A stretch of 64,000 bases of DNA from Aliidiomarina quisquiliarum (GTDB taxonomy: Bacteria; Pseudomonadota; Gammaproteobacteria; Enterobacterales; Alteromonadaceae). The notes under the pieces were generated by a model. The model was not told where the DNA came from. It ran no database searches and saw nothing but the letters and a program-made list of their open reading frames with translations. The stretch is taken from NCBI RefSeq assembly GCF_023922585.1, contig NZ_JAMFTN010000020.1:1-64000 (forward strand), read 5' to 3'. Positions 9,048 through 18,743 of this stretch are shown here, piece by piece (position 1 is the first letter of the stretch; every line of letters starts with the position of its first letter). The translations under genes and the position numbers were made by a program.

Positions 9048-9845
9048 CTACCAAACCACTGACAAAATAAGTAAGCCTAAAATAACTCGGTACAGTACAA
9101 ACGGCTGCATACCAACACGCTTAATAAATGCTAAAAAGTAATGTATACAAGCATAGGTGCTTAGCGCTGACACCACAAAACCTACGGCTAATTCACCCCA
9201 GCCTGCGGTTGTACCATTTCTTAATACTTCTATGGTGTACAACAAACTTGCTGCGGCAATAATAGGCACCGATAATAAAAATGAAAAACGGGCTGCGGCT
9301 TCACGGCTCATGCCTAAAAACAAGGCCGCTGTCATGGTAATACCAGAGCGCGAAGTACCAGGTACTAAAGCTAGGGCCTGAGCAAAGCCTATAATAAGTA
9401 CGTCTTTTAAGCTGAGAGAGTATTCATCACGATTGCCACGACCTTTAAAGTCGGCTAAACCTAACAACAGGCCGAATACAATTAGCGAACCACCCATAAT
9501 CCATAAACTACGAAACTCATTTTCAGCAAGGTCTTTAAACACAATACCCAAAATACCTGCGGGTAGGGTGCCAATAATAACCCACCAGCCTAACTTCGAG
9601 TCTTTGGTGGTGCCTTTACCCGCTAATGAACCGGCCCAGTCGCGTAACATGGTGAAAATCTCTTTGCGGAAATAATAAACCACCGCTACTAACGAGCCCG
9701 CATGTAAAATAACGTCAAAGTCGAGGCCTTGATAAACCTCACCGAACCATTCTCCAGCAAGCACTAAATGCGCTTGGCTCGACACAGGTAAAAACTCAGT
9801 GAAGCCTTGCACTAAGGCCAAAATAATAGCTGTTATGTAGTCCAT
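9048..9845 (-). CDS. uppP: Undecaprenyl-diphosphatase UppP/BacA
   Basis: The 265-residue integral membrane protein has about eight hydrophobic segments and both family motifs: EGFTEFLPVSS in a variant reading QGFTEFLPVSSQAHL (about 14-28), and PGTSRSGITM near 163. It dephosphorylates undecaprenyl pyrophosphate to recycle the lipid carrier for cell-wall precursors. It is the first gene of a possible uppP-apbE-mgtE transcript. Confidence 0.93.
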   Translation of the reverse strand: MDYITAIILALVQGFTEFLPVSSQAHLVLAGEWFGEVYQGLDFDVILHAGSLVAVVYYFRKEIFTMLRDWAGSLAGKGTTKDSKLGWWVIIGTLPAGILGIVFKDLAENEFRSLWIMGGSLIVFGLLLGLADFKGRGNRDEYSLSLKDVLIIGFAQALALVPGTSRSGITMTAALFLGMSREAAARFSFLLSVPIIAAASLLYTIEVLRNGTTAGWGELAVGFVVSALSTYACIHYFLAFIKRVGMQPFVLYRVILGLLILSVVW

Positions 9846-9954
9846 GATTCTTCTTTAACGCCGTATTAGGTGGGTTGCTACTTAAACGCGCAATGTTACC
9901 ACAACTTCCAACCCATGATATAGGTACCGTACTACCTACAATGTTATTTAGCGT

Positions 9955-9983
9955 AAAAAAAAGCCCACCTTGGGAAGGTGGGC
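9955..9983 (-). terminator. Rho-independent terminator of ahpC-ahpD
   Basis: A 9-bp stem GCCCACCTT/AAGGTGGGC (9963-9971 with 9975-9983) has a 3-nt loop. It is followed on the minus strand by a run of eight T residues. It lies 37 bp beyond the ahpD stop. Confidence 0.85.
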
Positions 9984-10019
9984 CAAAAGATACGTTACTT
10001 AGGTGTAACGCAGATTTAC

Positions 10020-10547
10020 TTAAGACAGTGCATAAGCTGTTTTAGCGCCGTTAATAACTGCAGCAAGCTTAATAGACGCTTGAATGGCTTGTGCCGACAC
10101 GTTGTGCTTTACCAATACAGCAACGTGTGAGTCGATACACATACCACACCCATTCAAAGCAGAAACCGCCAATGAATAAAGCTCAAAGTCCACTTTATCT
10201 ACACCAGGGTTGGCCATACCATTCATACGCAAGCCCGCAGGTAACTTGGCAAACTGCTTGTCGCTGGCTAAATGTACAAAGCGGTAATAAATATTGTTCA
10301 TAGCCATTAACGTAGCTGCTAGTTTAGCTGCAGCAAACACGTTTTCTTCTACGTGCTCCTGTGCTTCCGCTTCCATAGCATCAATTAATGTTTTGTCTTC
10401 AAGGCTATAAGCTAGCGATAGCGCCGTTCCGTAAAATTGCCCCGGGGTTAAACCCGAAGTAGCAACGTTACCAAACAGGTTCGAAAGGTTCAGGCTCATA
10501 TCTTTTCCATGTTCGCCAAACTGCTTTCTATAATCTGCAATAGACAT
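10020..10547 (-). CDS. ahpD: Alkylhydroperoxidase AhpD-like protein
   Basis: The 175-residue helical protein carries the AhpD catalytic signature NGCGMCIDSH (Cys-x2-Cys plus His, near 132-141). In the AhpC/AhpD system AhpD reduces AhpC with electrons from a lipoyl protein or a similar donor. The placement 14 bp downstream of ahpC, with both opposite oxyR, supports that role. Confidence 0.9.
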   Translation of the reverse strand: MSIADYRKQFGEHGKDMSLNLSNLFGNVATSGLTPGQFYGTALSLAYSLEDKTLIDAMEAEAQEHVEENVFAAAKLAATLMAMNNIYYRFVHLASDKQFAKLPAGLRMNGMANPGVDKVDFELYSLAVSALNGCGMCIDSHVAVLVKHNVSAQAIQASIKLAAVINGAKTAYALS

Positions 10548-10561
10548 ATAAAATCTCCTAT

Positions 10562-11110
10562 TTATAGCGTTTCGCCACCAATTGGGCGGTTACATGGGCA
10601 AAGTTCATCGGTTTGTAAGCCGTCAAGAATACGTAGTACTTCTGCTGGGCTACGGCCAACGTTTAAAGCGTTAACAGACACGTGCTGAATCACGTTGTGT
10701 GGGTCAACAATAAATGTGGCACGCAAGGCTACATTTTCTGTTTTATCACGTACACCTAAGCCGTCTACTAAGGCGCCCGACGAATCGGCAAATGAGTATT
10801 GATTCAGGCTTTTCATGTCTGGGTGTTCACGACGCCATGCTAACTTAACGAATTCGTTGTCGGTACTACCGCCCATAACTATGGCGTCACGGTCGGCAAA
10901 TTCTTCATTTAATTTGGCAAATTCAACAATTTCAGTTGGGCAAACAAAGGTGAAGTCTTTCGGATAAAAGAAAATAACTTTCCACTTCCCTTCAAAGCTG
11001 TCTTGAGTAATGGTTTCAAATGCGCTTTCGCCATTTTCTTCCGGCATATTAAAGCCAGGCTTTGCTGCTACAACAGAAAATTCAGGTAATTTATCGCCAA
11101 TGGTCAACAT
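10562..11110 (-). CDS. ahpC: Peroxiredoxin AhpC (AhpD-coupled type)
   Basis: The 182-residue typical two-Cys peroxiredoxin has its peroxidatic cysteine in YPKDFTFVCPTEIVEFAK (about 49-66). Its C-terminal resolving site is ELCPCNRP, with the double cysteine seen in actinobacterial-type AhpC proteins that pair with AhpD. It reduces hydrogen peroxide and organic peroxides in the cytosol. It is the first gene of ahpC-ahpD, transcribed away from oxyR. Confidence 0.93.
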   Translation of the reverse strand: MLTIGDKLPEFSVVAAKPGFNMPEENGESAFETITQDSFEGKWKVIFFYPKDFTFVCPTEIVEFAKLNEEFADRDAIVMGGSTDNEFVKLAWRREHPDMKSLNQYSFADSSGALVDGLGVRDKTENVALRATFIVDPHNVIQHVSVNALNVGRSPAEVLRILDGLQTDELCPCNRPIGGETL

Positions 11111-11283
11111 AATTAAATCTCCACTTATTGTTAGTTTGTGTGTCTCAACGCTGCTGCTGAGAACGTGGAGGTATAATAACCAAGGATTTTCATAGACGAA
11201 AACGAATAAAAACTATTATAGTAATCGAATTAATAGATTCAGCTTTATTTGCCAACCAATAAAACAAATGAGAAAGGACGTTT
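11111..11283. promoter_or_regulatory. ahpC-oxyR divergent control region with a candidate OxyR site
   Basis: The 173-bp gap between divergent ahpC and oxyR contains an ahpC -10-like TATTAT on the minus strand (11173-11178) without a good -35. Where the -35 should be, ATAG (11192-11195) and CTAT (11213-11216) are spaced two helical turns apart, and a further ATAG-like element lies at 11219-11222. This fits an OxyR-activated promoter. The operator is inferred from half-site spacing only. Confidence 0.55.
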
Positions 11284-12198
11284 ATGACCAAGTTACCTAG
11301 CTTAAGAAATTTGACCTACTTGCTAGCCTTACACCAGCACCAAAACTTTAACCGTGCAGCACAAGCAACCTTTGTAAGCCAGTCAACCTTAAGTAGTGGC
11401 ATTCAAAACTTAGAAGAACAGCTTGGCTGTCAGTTAATTGAACGTGATCATAAATCGTTTTTGTTTACTGCCATGGGTGAAGAAATTGTTGCGCGTTCAC
11501 GAGCAATTTTAACCGAAACCGAAGAGCTAATGAATTATGCACAAAGCAAAGGTAATGCAATGGAAGGTCCGCTGCGTTTAGGCTGTATTCCTACTATAGG
11601 GCCATTTTTACTTGGCCCATTAGCCCGCACCTTACGCGCTCAGTTTCCTGATTTAAAACTACAAATTCGTGAAGACACCACCGAACAGCTGTTAAACTTT
11701 TTGCGCGACGGCGACTTAGACGCATTAATACTAGCCCTACCGGTTGACTTACAAGGCAACCAACAATGGCTGCTTGGCCGCGACCCTTTTAAGTTTGTTT
11801 ACCACCCCAGTTTATTATCCCGTAACACCAAACCCATTAATTACGAGCTTTTGCCCGACCATAGTATTTTTCTACTTGAAAGCGAGCATTGCCTTAGTGG
11901 TCATGCGGTTACCGCCTGTAAGTTAGGCAACACCAAAAAAGTAAATCCTTTTACCGCTTCCAGTATTCATAGTTTGGTACAAATGGCTGAATCATTACAT
12001 GGCGCCACGTTCATGCCGCAAATGGCCATTAACCAAGGTATTTTAGAAAATAGTGGTTTGGTAAGCATGGCCCCAACGGAAGGCGACGCCTATCGCGAAA
12101 TTGGCTTAGTGTTTCGGCCAACTACTACTCGGCGCCAAACCTTTCGAAAAGTGGCCGAGGTGGTGGCCCAGTTATTACCTGTCAACACCCTAGCGTAA
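11284..12198 (+). CDS. oxyR: LysR-type peroxide sensor OxyR
   Basis: The 304-residue LysR regulator has an N-terminal winged HTH (about 5-63; NFNRAAQATFVSQSTLSSGI). In the effector domain the OxyR peroxide-sensing cysteines can be placed at the conserved EHCLSGHAVTAC (about 200-211). Activation would form a disulfide between them and turn on the divergent ahpC-ahpD. The length and the neighbouring genes make OxyR a strong call. Confidence 0.9.
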   Translation: MTKLPSLRNLTYLLALHQHQNFNRAAQATFVSQSTLSSGIQNLEEQLGCQLIERDHKSFLFTAMGEEIVARSRAILTETEELMNYAQSKGNAMEGPLRLGCIPTIGPFLLGPLARTLRAQFPDLKLQIREDTTEQLLNFLRDGDLDALILALPVDLQGNQQWLLGRDPFKFVYHPSLLSRNTKPINYELLPDHSIFLLESEHCLSGHAVTACKLGNTKKVNPFTASSIHSLVQMAESLHGATFMPQMAINQGILENSGLVSMAPTEGDAYREIGLVFRPTTTRRQTFRKVAEVVAQLLPVNTLA

Positions 12199-12301
12199 AA
12201 GCATACTGACTTAAGCCAGTGTATTCGCTATTATCGAAGCAGGTTATATAAGGTGATTTTTCTCCTTATGGTTCACTTTTAACAACAAGAGGCACAAACG
12301 G

Positions 12302-13966
12302 ATGCGACACATTATTCTCGGCGCATCGGCAATGGCCCTTGCTGTGGCATGTAGCCCAGCAGAGCAGCCAAGTAGTTCAGCAGCACTAGTTGACGCTGAC
12401 GGTATTGTCGATTACAAATTCAGTGACACCTTTCGCCAACATTTAGAAGTCATTTCTTCCGACGAGTTTGAAGGCCGCGCGCCGGGCACTAAAGGCGAAG
12501 AACTAACCATTGACTACCTTGCCGGTAAAATGCAGGCCCTAGGTATAAAGTCGTTTACTAACGACCGTTACACTCAAGCCGTACCTTTAGTTCGTATTGA
12601 GCCCACCACTGTGACCGACATGACCTTAAAGCATAACGGTGAAAGCAGTTCGTTTAGCTACCGCACCGATATGACCGGCTGGACCAACCGTGTGGTTGAC
12701 GGCGTAAACATAGTCGACAGTGAAATGGTATTTGTGGGCTACGGTATTGTTGCCCCAGAGTTTGGTTGGAACGACTACAAAGGCCTCGATGTTAAAGGCA
12801 AAACCGTGGTGATGTTCGTTAACGATCCTGGCTATGCCACCCAAGACGCCGAACTTTTCAACGGTAATGCCATGACCTACTACGGTCGCTGGACTTACAA
12901 ATACGAAGAAGCGGCCCGCCAAGGCGCTACTGGTGCCATTATTATTCACGAAACAGGCCCTGCCGGTTATGGTTGGGGAGTTGTAGCAGGCGGCTCGCCA
13001 GTACGCTTCACCATGAAAACCGACAATAACAACATGCACCGTGTTGAACTTGAAGGCTGGATTACCGGCGATGCTGCCAATACCCTGTTCCAGAATGTTG
13101 GCATGAGCTTGGAAGAAGCGCATGCGCTTGCTCTTTCTCCCAACTTTACCCCTATCGACTTGAACACCACTGCGACTATGTCGGTTGAAAACGAATTTTC
13201 TTACATCGACACCCATAATATTGTTGGTTATATCGAAGGTTCTAAATACCCTGAAGAGCACATTATTTATATGGCACACTGGGACCATTTAGGTGTCGAC
13301 GCCGACACGGGTGAAATATTCAACGGCGCCCAAGACAACGCCAATGGTACTGCGGCTATTTTATCTATTGCCGAACGCTTTGCCGCTGGCCCTCCACCCG
13401 AGCGTACCGTTGTATTTGCCTTTGTAGGTGCTGAAGAGCGCGGCCTGCTAGGCTCTGCTTGGTATGCAGAGAACCCGTTACTGCCATTAGAAAAAGCTGT
13501 TGCAGGCATTAATATTGACATGATGTACGCGCATGGTCCAACCCGCGACTTTGTGGTGGTGGGCTGGAATAATTCCGACATTCAAGACTACGTCGCACCT
13601 TATGTGGAAGCCCAAAATCGCTATCTGGCACCTGAAAGCAACCCTGAAGCTGGTATTTTTTATCGCTCAGATCACTTTAGCATGGCCAAAAAAGGCGTAC
13701 CGGTGCTTTATGGTAAAGGTGGTGTCGATCATTTCTTGTTAGGCCGTGAATATGGCCAGGCTGTCGCCTCCGAGTTTCTTGCCAATCGTTATCATAAAGT
13801 GGCTGATAAATATGATCCTAATTGGGACTTACGCGGCAACCACCAAGACATTTGGTTGTTTTATCGCTTAGGTAATGAGCTAGCGAATAGCCGTTCTTGG
13901 CCACGTTGGGCAGAAGGAAATGAATTCGAAGCCTTACGCTTAAAAAGTGAAGACCAGCGTAACTAA
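12302..13966 (+). CDS. M28-family zinc peptidase, probable lipoprotein
   Basis: The 554-residue protein starts with a short signal and a relaxed lipobox (LAVAC, Cys near 17). A PA-like inserted domain lies about 115-270. The M28 metallopeptidase core follows, with its expected ligands visible: AHWDHLG (His, near 325), QDNANG (bridging Asp), EERGLLGS (catalytic Glu), NIDMM and SDHFSMAK (His near 458). Family members are exported aminopeptidases, and the substrate here is unknown. It stands alone. Confidence 0.87.
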   Translation: MRHIILGASAMALAVACSPAEQPSSSAALVDADGIVDYKFSDTFRQHLEVISSDEFEGRAPGTKGEELTIDYLAGKMQALGIKSFTNDRYTQAVPLVRIEPTTVTDMTLKHNGESSSFSYRTDMTGWTNRVVDGVNIVDSEMVFVGYGIVAPEFGWNDYKGLDVKGKTVVMFVNDPGYATQDAELFNGNAMTYYGRWTYKYEEAARQGATGAIIIHETGPAGYGWGVVAGGSPVRFTMKTDNNNMHRVELEGWITGDAANTLFQNVGMSLEEAHALALSPNFTPIDLNTTATMSVENEFSYIDTHNIVGYIEGSKYPEEHIIYMAHWDHLGVDADTGEIFNGAQDNANGTAAILSIAERFAAGPPPERTVVFAFVGAEERGLLGSAWYAENPLLPLEKAVAGINIDMMYAHGPTRDFVVVGWNNSDIQDYVAPYVEAQNRYLAPESNPEAGIFYRSDHFSMAKKGVPVLYGKGGVDHFLLGREYGQAVASEFLANRYHKVADKYDPNWDLRGNHQDIWLFYRLGNELANSRSWPRWAEGNEFEALRLKSEDQRN

Positions 13967-13994
13967 TAGGTTGCTACATTCAAACACTCTACTT

Positions 13995-14030
13995 AAGGGC
14001 TGGTCTATTTTGGCTAGCCCTTCTTATTTC
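13995..14030 (+). terminator. Possible terminator after the M28 peptidase
   Basis: AAGGGCT (13995-14001) pairs with AGCCCTT (14016-14022) across a 14-nt loop, followed by a weak T-rich tract. It is short and imperfect, so intrinsic termination is only suggested. Confidence 0.4.
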
Positions 14031-14091
14031 TAGCGTTCCAAGAGCGCTAATGGCATGATCAACGCCTTACCACTTCCGCCCAGGAGCTTGT

Positions 14092-14649
14092 ATGGAACTT
14101 TACGGTAGCTACACCTCACCCTTTGTTCGTCATTGCCGCATTGCTTTAGCTGAGTCTGGCCAGCATTTCGACTTTATCGACACCGACTATGAGCAAAGTG
14201 CCTTAGGAAGCCCTGCTCAGCGCGTACCTTTTTTACGCATTGGTGAATTACAGCTGCACGACTCATCAAGCATCTTAAAATACATACGCGAACACTCTGG
14301 CGACGAGTTTCTTACTGACCTTATTACCTTCGACCGTTATTGCCTCGTAAACACAGCTCTCGATACCTGTATTAATTTATTTTTACTTGAGCGTGATGGT
14401 TTTACGGCCGAGCAAATTCCATATTTGCAGCGCCAGCAAAATCGTATTAACGCAATTTTACAAGAGCTGAACAATATCGACTGGCCCGCAAAAGCCCCTT
14501 GGAACGACGCTACCATTCGCTTAGTTTGCTTTCTTGACTGGGCCTTGTTTCGTAAGCGCCTTAATTTAACCGCTTACCCCAAATTGTTAGCGATACTAGA
14601 ACAAGCTCGCGAAAAAGACCTGTTCGCAAGCACCGCACCACCAGCTTAA
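14092..14649 (+). CDS. Glutathione S-transferase-like protein
   Basis: The 185-residue protein has the N-terminal thioredoxin-like GST domain: GSYTSPFVRHCRIAL near 4, VPFLRIGELQLHDSSSI with the glutathione-contacting Ser pair near 52-60. A helical C-terminal domain follows. The Ser in YTSP is the likely active residue. It belongs with short bacterial GSTs of unknown substrate. It ends about 18 bp before the EamA gene, and the two are probably cotranscribed. Confidence 0.83.
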   Translation: MELYGSYTSPFVRHCRIALAESGQHFDFIDTDYEQSALGSPAQRVPFLRIGELQLHDSSSILKYIREHSGDEFLTDLITFDRYCLVNTALDTCINLFLLERDGFTAEQIPYLQRQQNRINAILQELNNIDWPAKAPWNDATIRLVCFLDWALFRKRLNLTAYPKLLAILEQAREKDLFASTAPPA

Positions 14650-14667
14650 ATTGAAGGGTTGTACCAC

Positions 14668-15576
14668 GTGCATTTAAAAAACGAACGCCACGCCATTGGC
14701 TATGCTTTAATAGCTGTACTGCTTTGGTCTACTGTTGCCACGGCTTTTAAGCTTACCCTTAATTATTTCAGCCCTTTGCAAATGCTTGCCGTGTCTGCAA
14801 CTGTTTCTGCTCTTGTGCTAGGTGTTTTAGTTGCTGCCAGGCAGGGTTTTAAGCAGGTAGCAACAACCTTTTCAGCCCACCCTTGGTATTTTTTAGCCTT
14901 AGGCGCTATTAACCCTGTAGTGTATTACTTGGTGTTGTTTGAAGCCTATGCACGACTACCCGCTTCGCAAGCCCAACCGCTAAACTACACATGGGCCATT
15001 GCCCTTACTTTTATGGCGGCAATTTTTCTTAAGCAGAAAATTCGCAAGCGCGACTGGACAGCCTGTGTTTTAGGTTATGCAGGGGTGTTAGTAATTGCCA
15101 CCCAAGGTAATTTTAGCGACTTTAGCCAAACCAACTGGGCAGGGGTTGGCTTAGCACTGCTTTCCACTTTTTTATGGGCCAGTTATTGGATTTTAAACAC
15201 GCGCCATAAAAGTGAACCCGTTACCACCTTGTTCTTATGCTTTGCGCTTGCTTCGCCGCCGCTACTTATTGCCGCCACAATGCTAGAAGGCTGGCATACA
15301 GTACCTTGGCAAGGCTGGTTAGCCGTAAGTTATGTGGGCGTGTTTGAAATGGGTATTACGTTTGTGTTTTGGTTAAAGGCTATGCGGCTTGCTACCAACA
15401 CTTCTACTATTAGTAACCTTATTTTTATCTCGCCATTTATATCGCTGGTATTGCTTAGCGTTATTTTGGACGAAAGCATTGGCTTTGCGACCATTGCAGG
15501 GCTTGGGTTTATTGTTACTGGTTTACTTATTCAGCAATGGCGACGTCGTGAAAGCAGCCCGCCACCCGCACTATAA
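14668..15576 (+). CDS. EamA/DMT-family inner-membrane exporter
   Basis: About 302 residues form ten predicted membrane segments in two homologous halves (EamA repeats, about 8-140 and 150-290), as in drug/metabolite transporters. I prefer the GTG at 14668, because AAGGG (14654-14658) sits 9 nt upstream of it. An in-frame TTG at 14659 would overlap that site. The substrate cannot be told from sequence. The 3' end overlaps the convergent cyclase gene by 6 bp. Confidence 0.83.
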   Translation: MHLKNERHAIGYALIAVLLWSTVATAFKLTLNYFSPLQMLAVSATVSALVLGVLVAARQGFKQVATTFSAHPWYFLALGAINPVVYYLVLFEAYARLPASQAQPLNYTWAIALTFMAAIFLKQKIRKRDWTACVLGYAGVLVIATQGNFSDFSQTNWAGVGLALLSTFLWASYWILNTRHKSEPVTTLFLCFALASPPLLIAATMLEGWHTVPWQGWLAVSYVGVFEMGITFVFWLKAMRLATNTSTISNLIFISPFISLVLLSVILDESIGFATIAGLGFIVTGLLIQQWRRRESSPPPAL

Positions 15577-18500
15577 GCCTGCCGTATAAACCACAACTTG
15601 GTTGCGGCCTATTTCCTTACCCCGATAAAGGGCCCTGTCGGCCCTTTCTATCCAGTGTTCAATGGTAAGAGCTTCCGCTGTTGTATCGGTAGAATGATAA
15701 ATGCCAAAGGTTACGGTTATTTTTAAATTAACGCCTTGGTAATGAATTGTTTCACGATCTAAAGCAGCACTAATTTTTTCACACACCTGCACGGCACTTT
15801 TAATACCCGCGTTGGGTAATAAAATAGCAAACTCTTCACCCCCCCAGCGCGCAGCTATGTCTTGCTGGCGTAATTGTTTCTGCAATAACTGGCTAAGCGC
15901 TACTAACACTATGTCACCGGCTTCATGCCCATAAGTGTCGTTAAAGCGTTTAAAGTAGTCTACATCAAGCAGCACTAAGCTAAACTCATGTTGGTGCCGT
16001 TTTAATTGCGCTGCCAGCCAATGAAAACGTTCGGTAAAGCCACGCCGATTCGGCAGCTTCGTTAGGTAATCTGTTTGCGACTGTTCGCGTAGTTCCTTGT
16101 TAAGTTCTTCAAGCTCATGGGTACGCTCTTTTATTAAAGCATCAAGCCGTTCGTTCGCGCTTTGTAACGCTCTAATGCGTATATTAATCAGCAGCACCAC
16201 AAGCAATACCAAAGCCACCGCTAGCAGCACCCACATCCAGGTTGCATACCACCACGGCTGCACCACTAATATGTCGATACGCATTGGGGCTTGGCTACGA
16301 ATGCCTAAGCTATTGCGCCCCTCTATTTCTAGCCCATAAACACCCGGCGCTAACCCACTAAAAGTTAGCTGGCGCATATCCGACCAAGCACTCCAGCTAT
16401 CTGTCAGGCCTAGCAATCGGTAGCGCCCAGTATTCCGGCTTGGGTCATGCAAATCGAGCACCGCATACTGCACCACAATGCTACTGTGCCAGCGCGATAG
16501 TTCTAAATAAGGCTGATTGAAACTTAACTCTCTAGTTATGTCTTCGTTATCTATTAAAATTTTACTTAAGCCAACCCGTGGCGGATTAGAACTAAACGCT
16601 AATGCTTTTGGGTTAAATTCAATTGCGCCTTTAACCGTGCCGGCAACAATATTGCCATTCGGTGCACGGGTAATGGCCTCGCGTGCAAAAGCTAGTGCTG
16701 GCAAACCATCGTTTATACCAAAGTTTATTATTTTATTCGTTTGCGGCTCAAACAAGGCTAGCCCTCGGCTAGTGGTTACCCATAGCATGCCGTCGTCTTC
16801 GGTTATGCCCGCAATTCGATTAGATGGAAGCCCGTCGGCCTTAGTAAATATTTTCGTTTGTAAGTTTTCCAAATCAAGTGCAATAAGCCCTTGTTCACTA
16901 CAAATCCATAGTTGGTTATTGCTTCTGAAACCACAAAGCAAATTACGCGAAGGCAAGGGCTCTGTTTCTAGCTCACTATAGTTTACCCACGCATTGCCGC
17001 CTTCTGCTTGATAAAACAAGCCTGAGTAACGCGTAACAATCCATGTGCCTGCATTTGGAATGCGAAGAACGTCGTACACAAATTGGTTATGCTTTTTATC
17101 ACTGCTTTGAAACACCCACTTTGTTGTACCCGTAGTTAAATTATATTCAACAATTCCCAAACCCCAAATACTAAACCAAACACGCCCTGGTGAGTGTTCA
17201 TATATATCGGTAACACTGGCATTTTGTAGTTGCAGAATGTCGGTTACGAAACTTGCCTCTTGTAAAATATCAGGGGCGCTTTTAGTAATATGGAAAAGGT
17301 GATTATTAGCCGCTACCCAAGTATTACCATAGGAGTCGGTTAAAATACTTGCTACGCTACGAGCCGTAGTATGCAACGGGAATTGCCAATGCTGCCATTC
17401 ACCACTTAAGCCATCACGGCGCAGTACTCCATTGGCCCCCCCCAACCACAGGCTGTTGTCTGCTGCCGTGTGAGTTGCGCTTATACTGCGGTTCAGTAAA
17501 ACATGCAGGCTTGCCGGTGCTGTGTCTATTAAGGTGCCAAAACTTGCCACCTTGGTACGGCTATGGAACAAGCCGCGCTCGCGGGTTCCCAACCAAATAC
17601 TAGCGTTGTTGTCGATAGCTAATGAACGGATGTCGTAACCATCCATAAACCTATACAGGCCATTTTTAGTTGGTTTATATATTAATGTCTGGCTATCAAA
17701 GTGGTATAAACCATCTTCCGCCCCCACAAAAACAGAACCATTTGCACCTTGCATCAATACATTTACCCGTGGGCTACGGTCTAGGTTGCTGGCGGCTGGA
17801 TAGGTTACCTCACTAAAAGAGCGTAAATTTTCGTCCCACAGCAGCACTCCTTCGTCGAAACCAATCCAAACGTCGTCATTTATAGTGAGAACCGTACGAA
17901 TTTCGTTTAGCCGATTAGTGCCTGTGTCATGTGGGTTGGGTAAGTGTTGTTGCCATTCTGTTAGGTCAAGAGAAAGCTGGATCAAGCCTTCAGTAGTGGC
18001 AAACCAAAGGCTGTTGGAAGTTTCAGCTATACCCCAAATTCGTACTCGAGAAAGAGGGTTGTCGGCGGGTAGGCTTAATATGGTGTTATTTGCAGCTGCA
18101 TCAACATAGTTCAAGCCGCCTAAGGTGCCTATAAAAACTCGGCCTGCGCTGTCTTCAAAAAGAACTTGCACGCGGTTATCAAGCAGGGTGTTGGCGTTAC
18201 TGCTACTTGTTACGTTGTCGGTATGTATTTTTAATTGCGGGCTATTGCCAGTAGCTGCTTTGGGCTGCCAGCGAAAAACGCCGTTACCCCAGGTTGCAGC
18301 CCAAAGTTCGTCTGCTTGGCTTATTAATGCGGCGCCATGGCTAACATGCCCCAAAGCATCTTCAGCTTGGTTAAACCAACGAATAACTTCATAACCGTCG
18401 TAGCGAAGTAACCCGTCGGTGTCGCTAGAAAACCACAAAAAGCCATGTTGGTCTTTGTAGATCCCGTATACGGAGGACTGTTGTCCGCCAAGTTCGTCGG

Positions 18501-18606
18501 TAAACCTTTCAAAGGTTAGTTCTTGCGCCGCAACCGGTAAGCTCAACATACCGATAATAAATGCTGCCGCAATTCTACGTCCGTATTGAACAACTTTAGG
18601 CAACAA
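15571..18606 (-). CDS. Diguanylate cyclase with periplasmic two-component-type propeller sensor
   Basis: The 1011-residue protein has a signal peptide (1-28, ending VAAQ) and about a dozen Reg_prop-type beta-propeller repeats (30-680, with recurrent W(F/V)-x-(T/S) and G-x-LWxxT patterns). A Y_Y_Y domain (about 690-755), one membrane span (about 768-792), a coiled coil (about 800-835) and a GGDEF domain with RWGGEEFAILLP follow. GGEEF is an active-site form, so it should make cyclic-di-GMP in response to a periplasmic ligand, perhaps a sugar polymer as in hybrid sensors of this architecture. No EAL domain is present. Confidence 0.9.
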   Translation of the reverse strand: MLPKVVQYGRRIAAAFIIGMLSLPVAAQELTFERFTDELGGQQSSVYGIYKDQHGFLWFSSDTDGLLRYDGYEVIRWFNQAEDALGHVSHGAALISQADELWAATWGNGVFRWQPKAATGNSPQLKIHTDNVTSSSNANTLLDNRVQVLFEDSAGRVFIGTLGGLNYVDAAANNTILSLPADNPLSRVRIWGIAETSNSLWFATTEGLIQLSLDLTEWQQHLPNPHDTGTNRLNEIRTVLTINDDVWIGFDEGVLLWDENLRSFSEVTYPAASNLDRSPRVNVLMQGANGSVFVGAEDGLYHFDSQTLIYKPTKNGLYRFMDGYDIRSLAIDNNASIWLGTRERGLFHSRTKVASFGTLIDTAPASLHVLLNRSISATHTAADNSLWLGGANGVLRRDGLSGEWQHWQFPLHTTARSVASILTDSYGNTWVAANNHLFHITKSAPDILQEASFVTDILQLQNASVTDIYEHSPGRVWFSIWGLGIVEYNLTTGTTKWVFQSSDKKHNQFVYDVLRIPNAGTWIVTRYSGLFYQAEGGNAWVNYSELETEPLPSRNLLCGFRSNNQLWICSEQGLIALDLENLQTKIFTKADGLPSNRIAGITEDDGMLWVTTSRGLALFEPQTNKIINFGINDGLPALAFAREAITRAPNGNIVAGTVKGAIEFNPKALAFSSNPPRVGLSKILIDNEDITRELSFNQPYLELSRWHSSIVVQYAVLDLHDPSRNTGRYRLLGLTDSWSAWSDMRQLTFSGLAPGVYGLEIEGRNSLGIRSQAPMRIDILVVQPWWYATWMWVLLAVALVLLVVLLINIRIRALQSANERLDALIKERTHELEELNKELREQSQTDYLTKLPNRRGFTERFHWLAAQLKRHQHEFSLVLLDVDYFKRFNDTYGHEAGDIVLVALSQLLQKQLRQQDIAARWGGEEFAILLPNAGIKSAVQVCEKISAALDRETIHYQGVNLKITVTFGIYHSTDTTAEALTIEHWIERADRALYRGKEIGRNQVVVYTAGL

Positions 18607-18743
18607 TGTTAACTCTCAGGCTTTTTAATATTAACTTATACTAAACTAATTTTATATGAACAGAAACCTCTAGGCTAGCTAGCGTTTTTTTATCTCATAC
18701 CCCATTATAGGCGCCTAACGCATAGCTATTTACGGACACCCGA

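Noticed and set aside
12626-13288. A 220-residue minus-strand ORF
   Set aside because: Lies wholly inside the M28 peptidase gene and has no recognisable features of its own.
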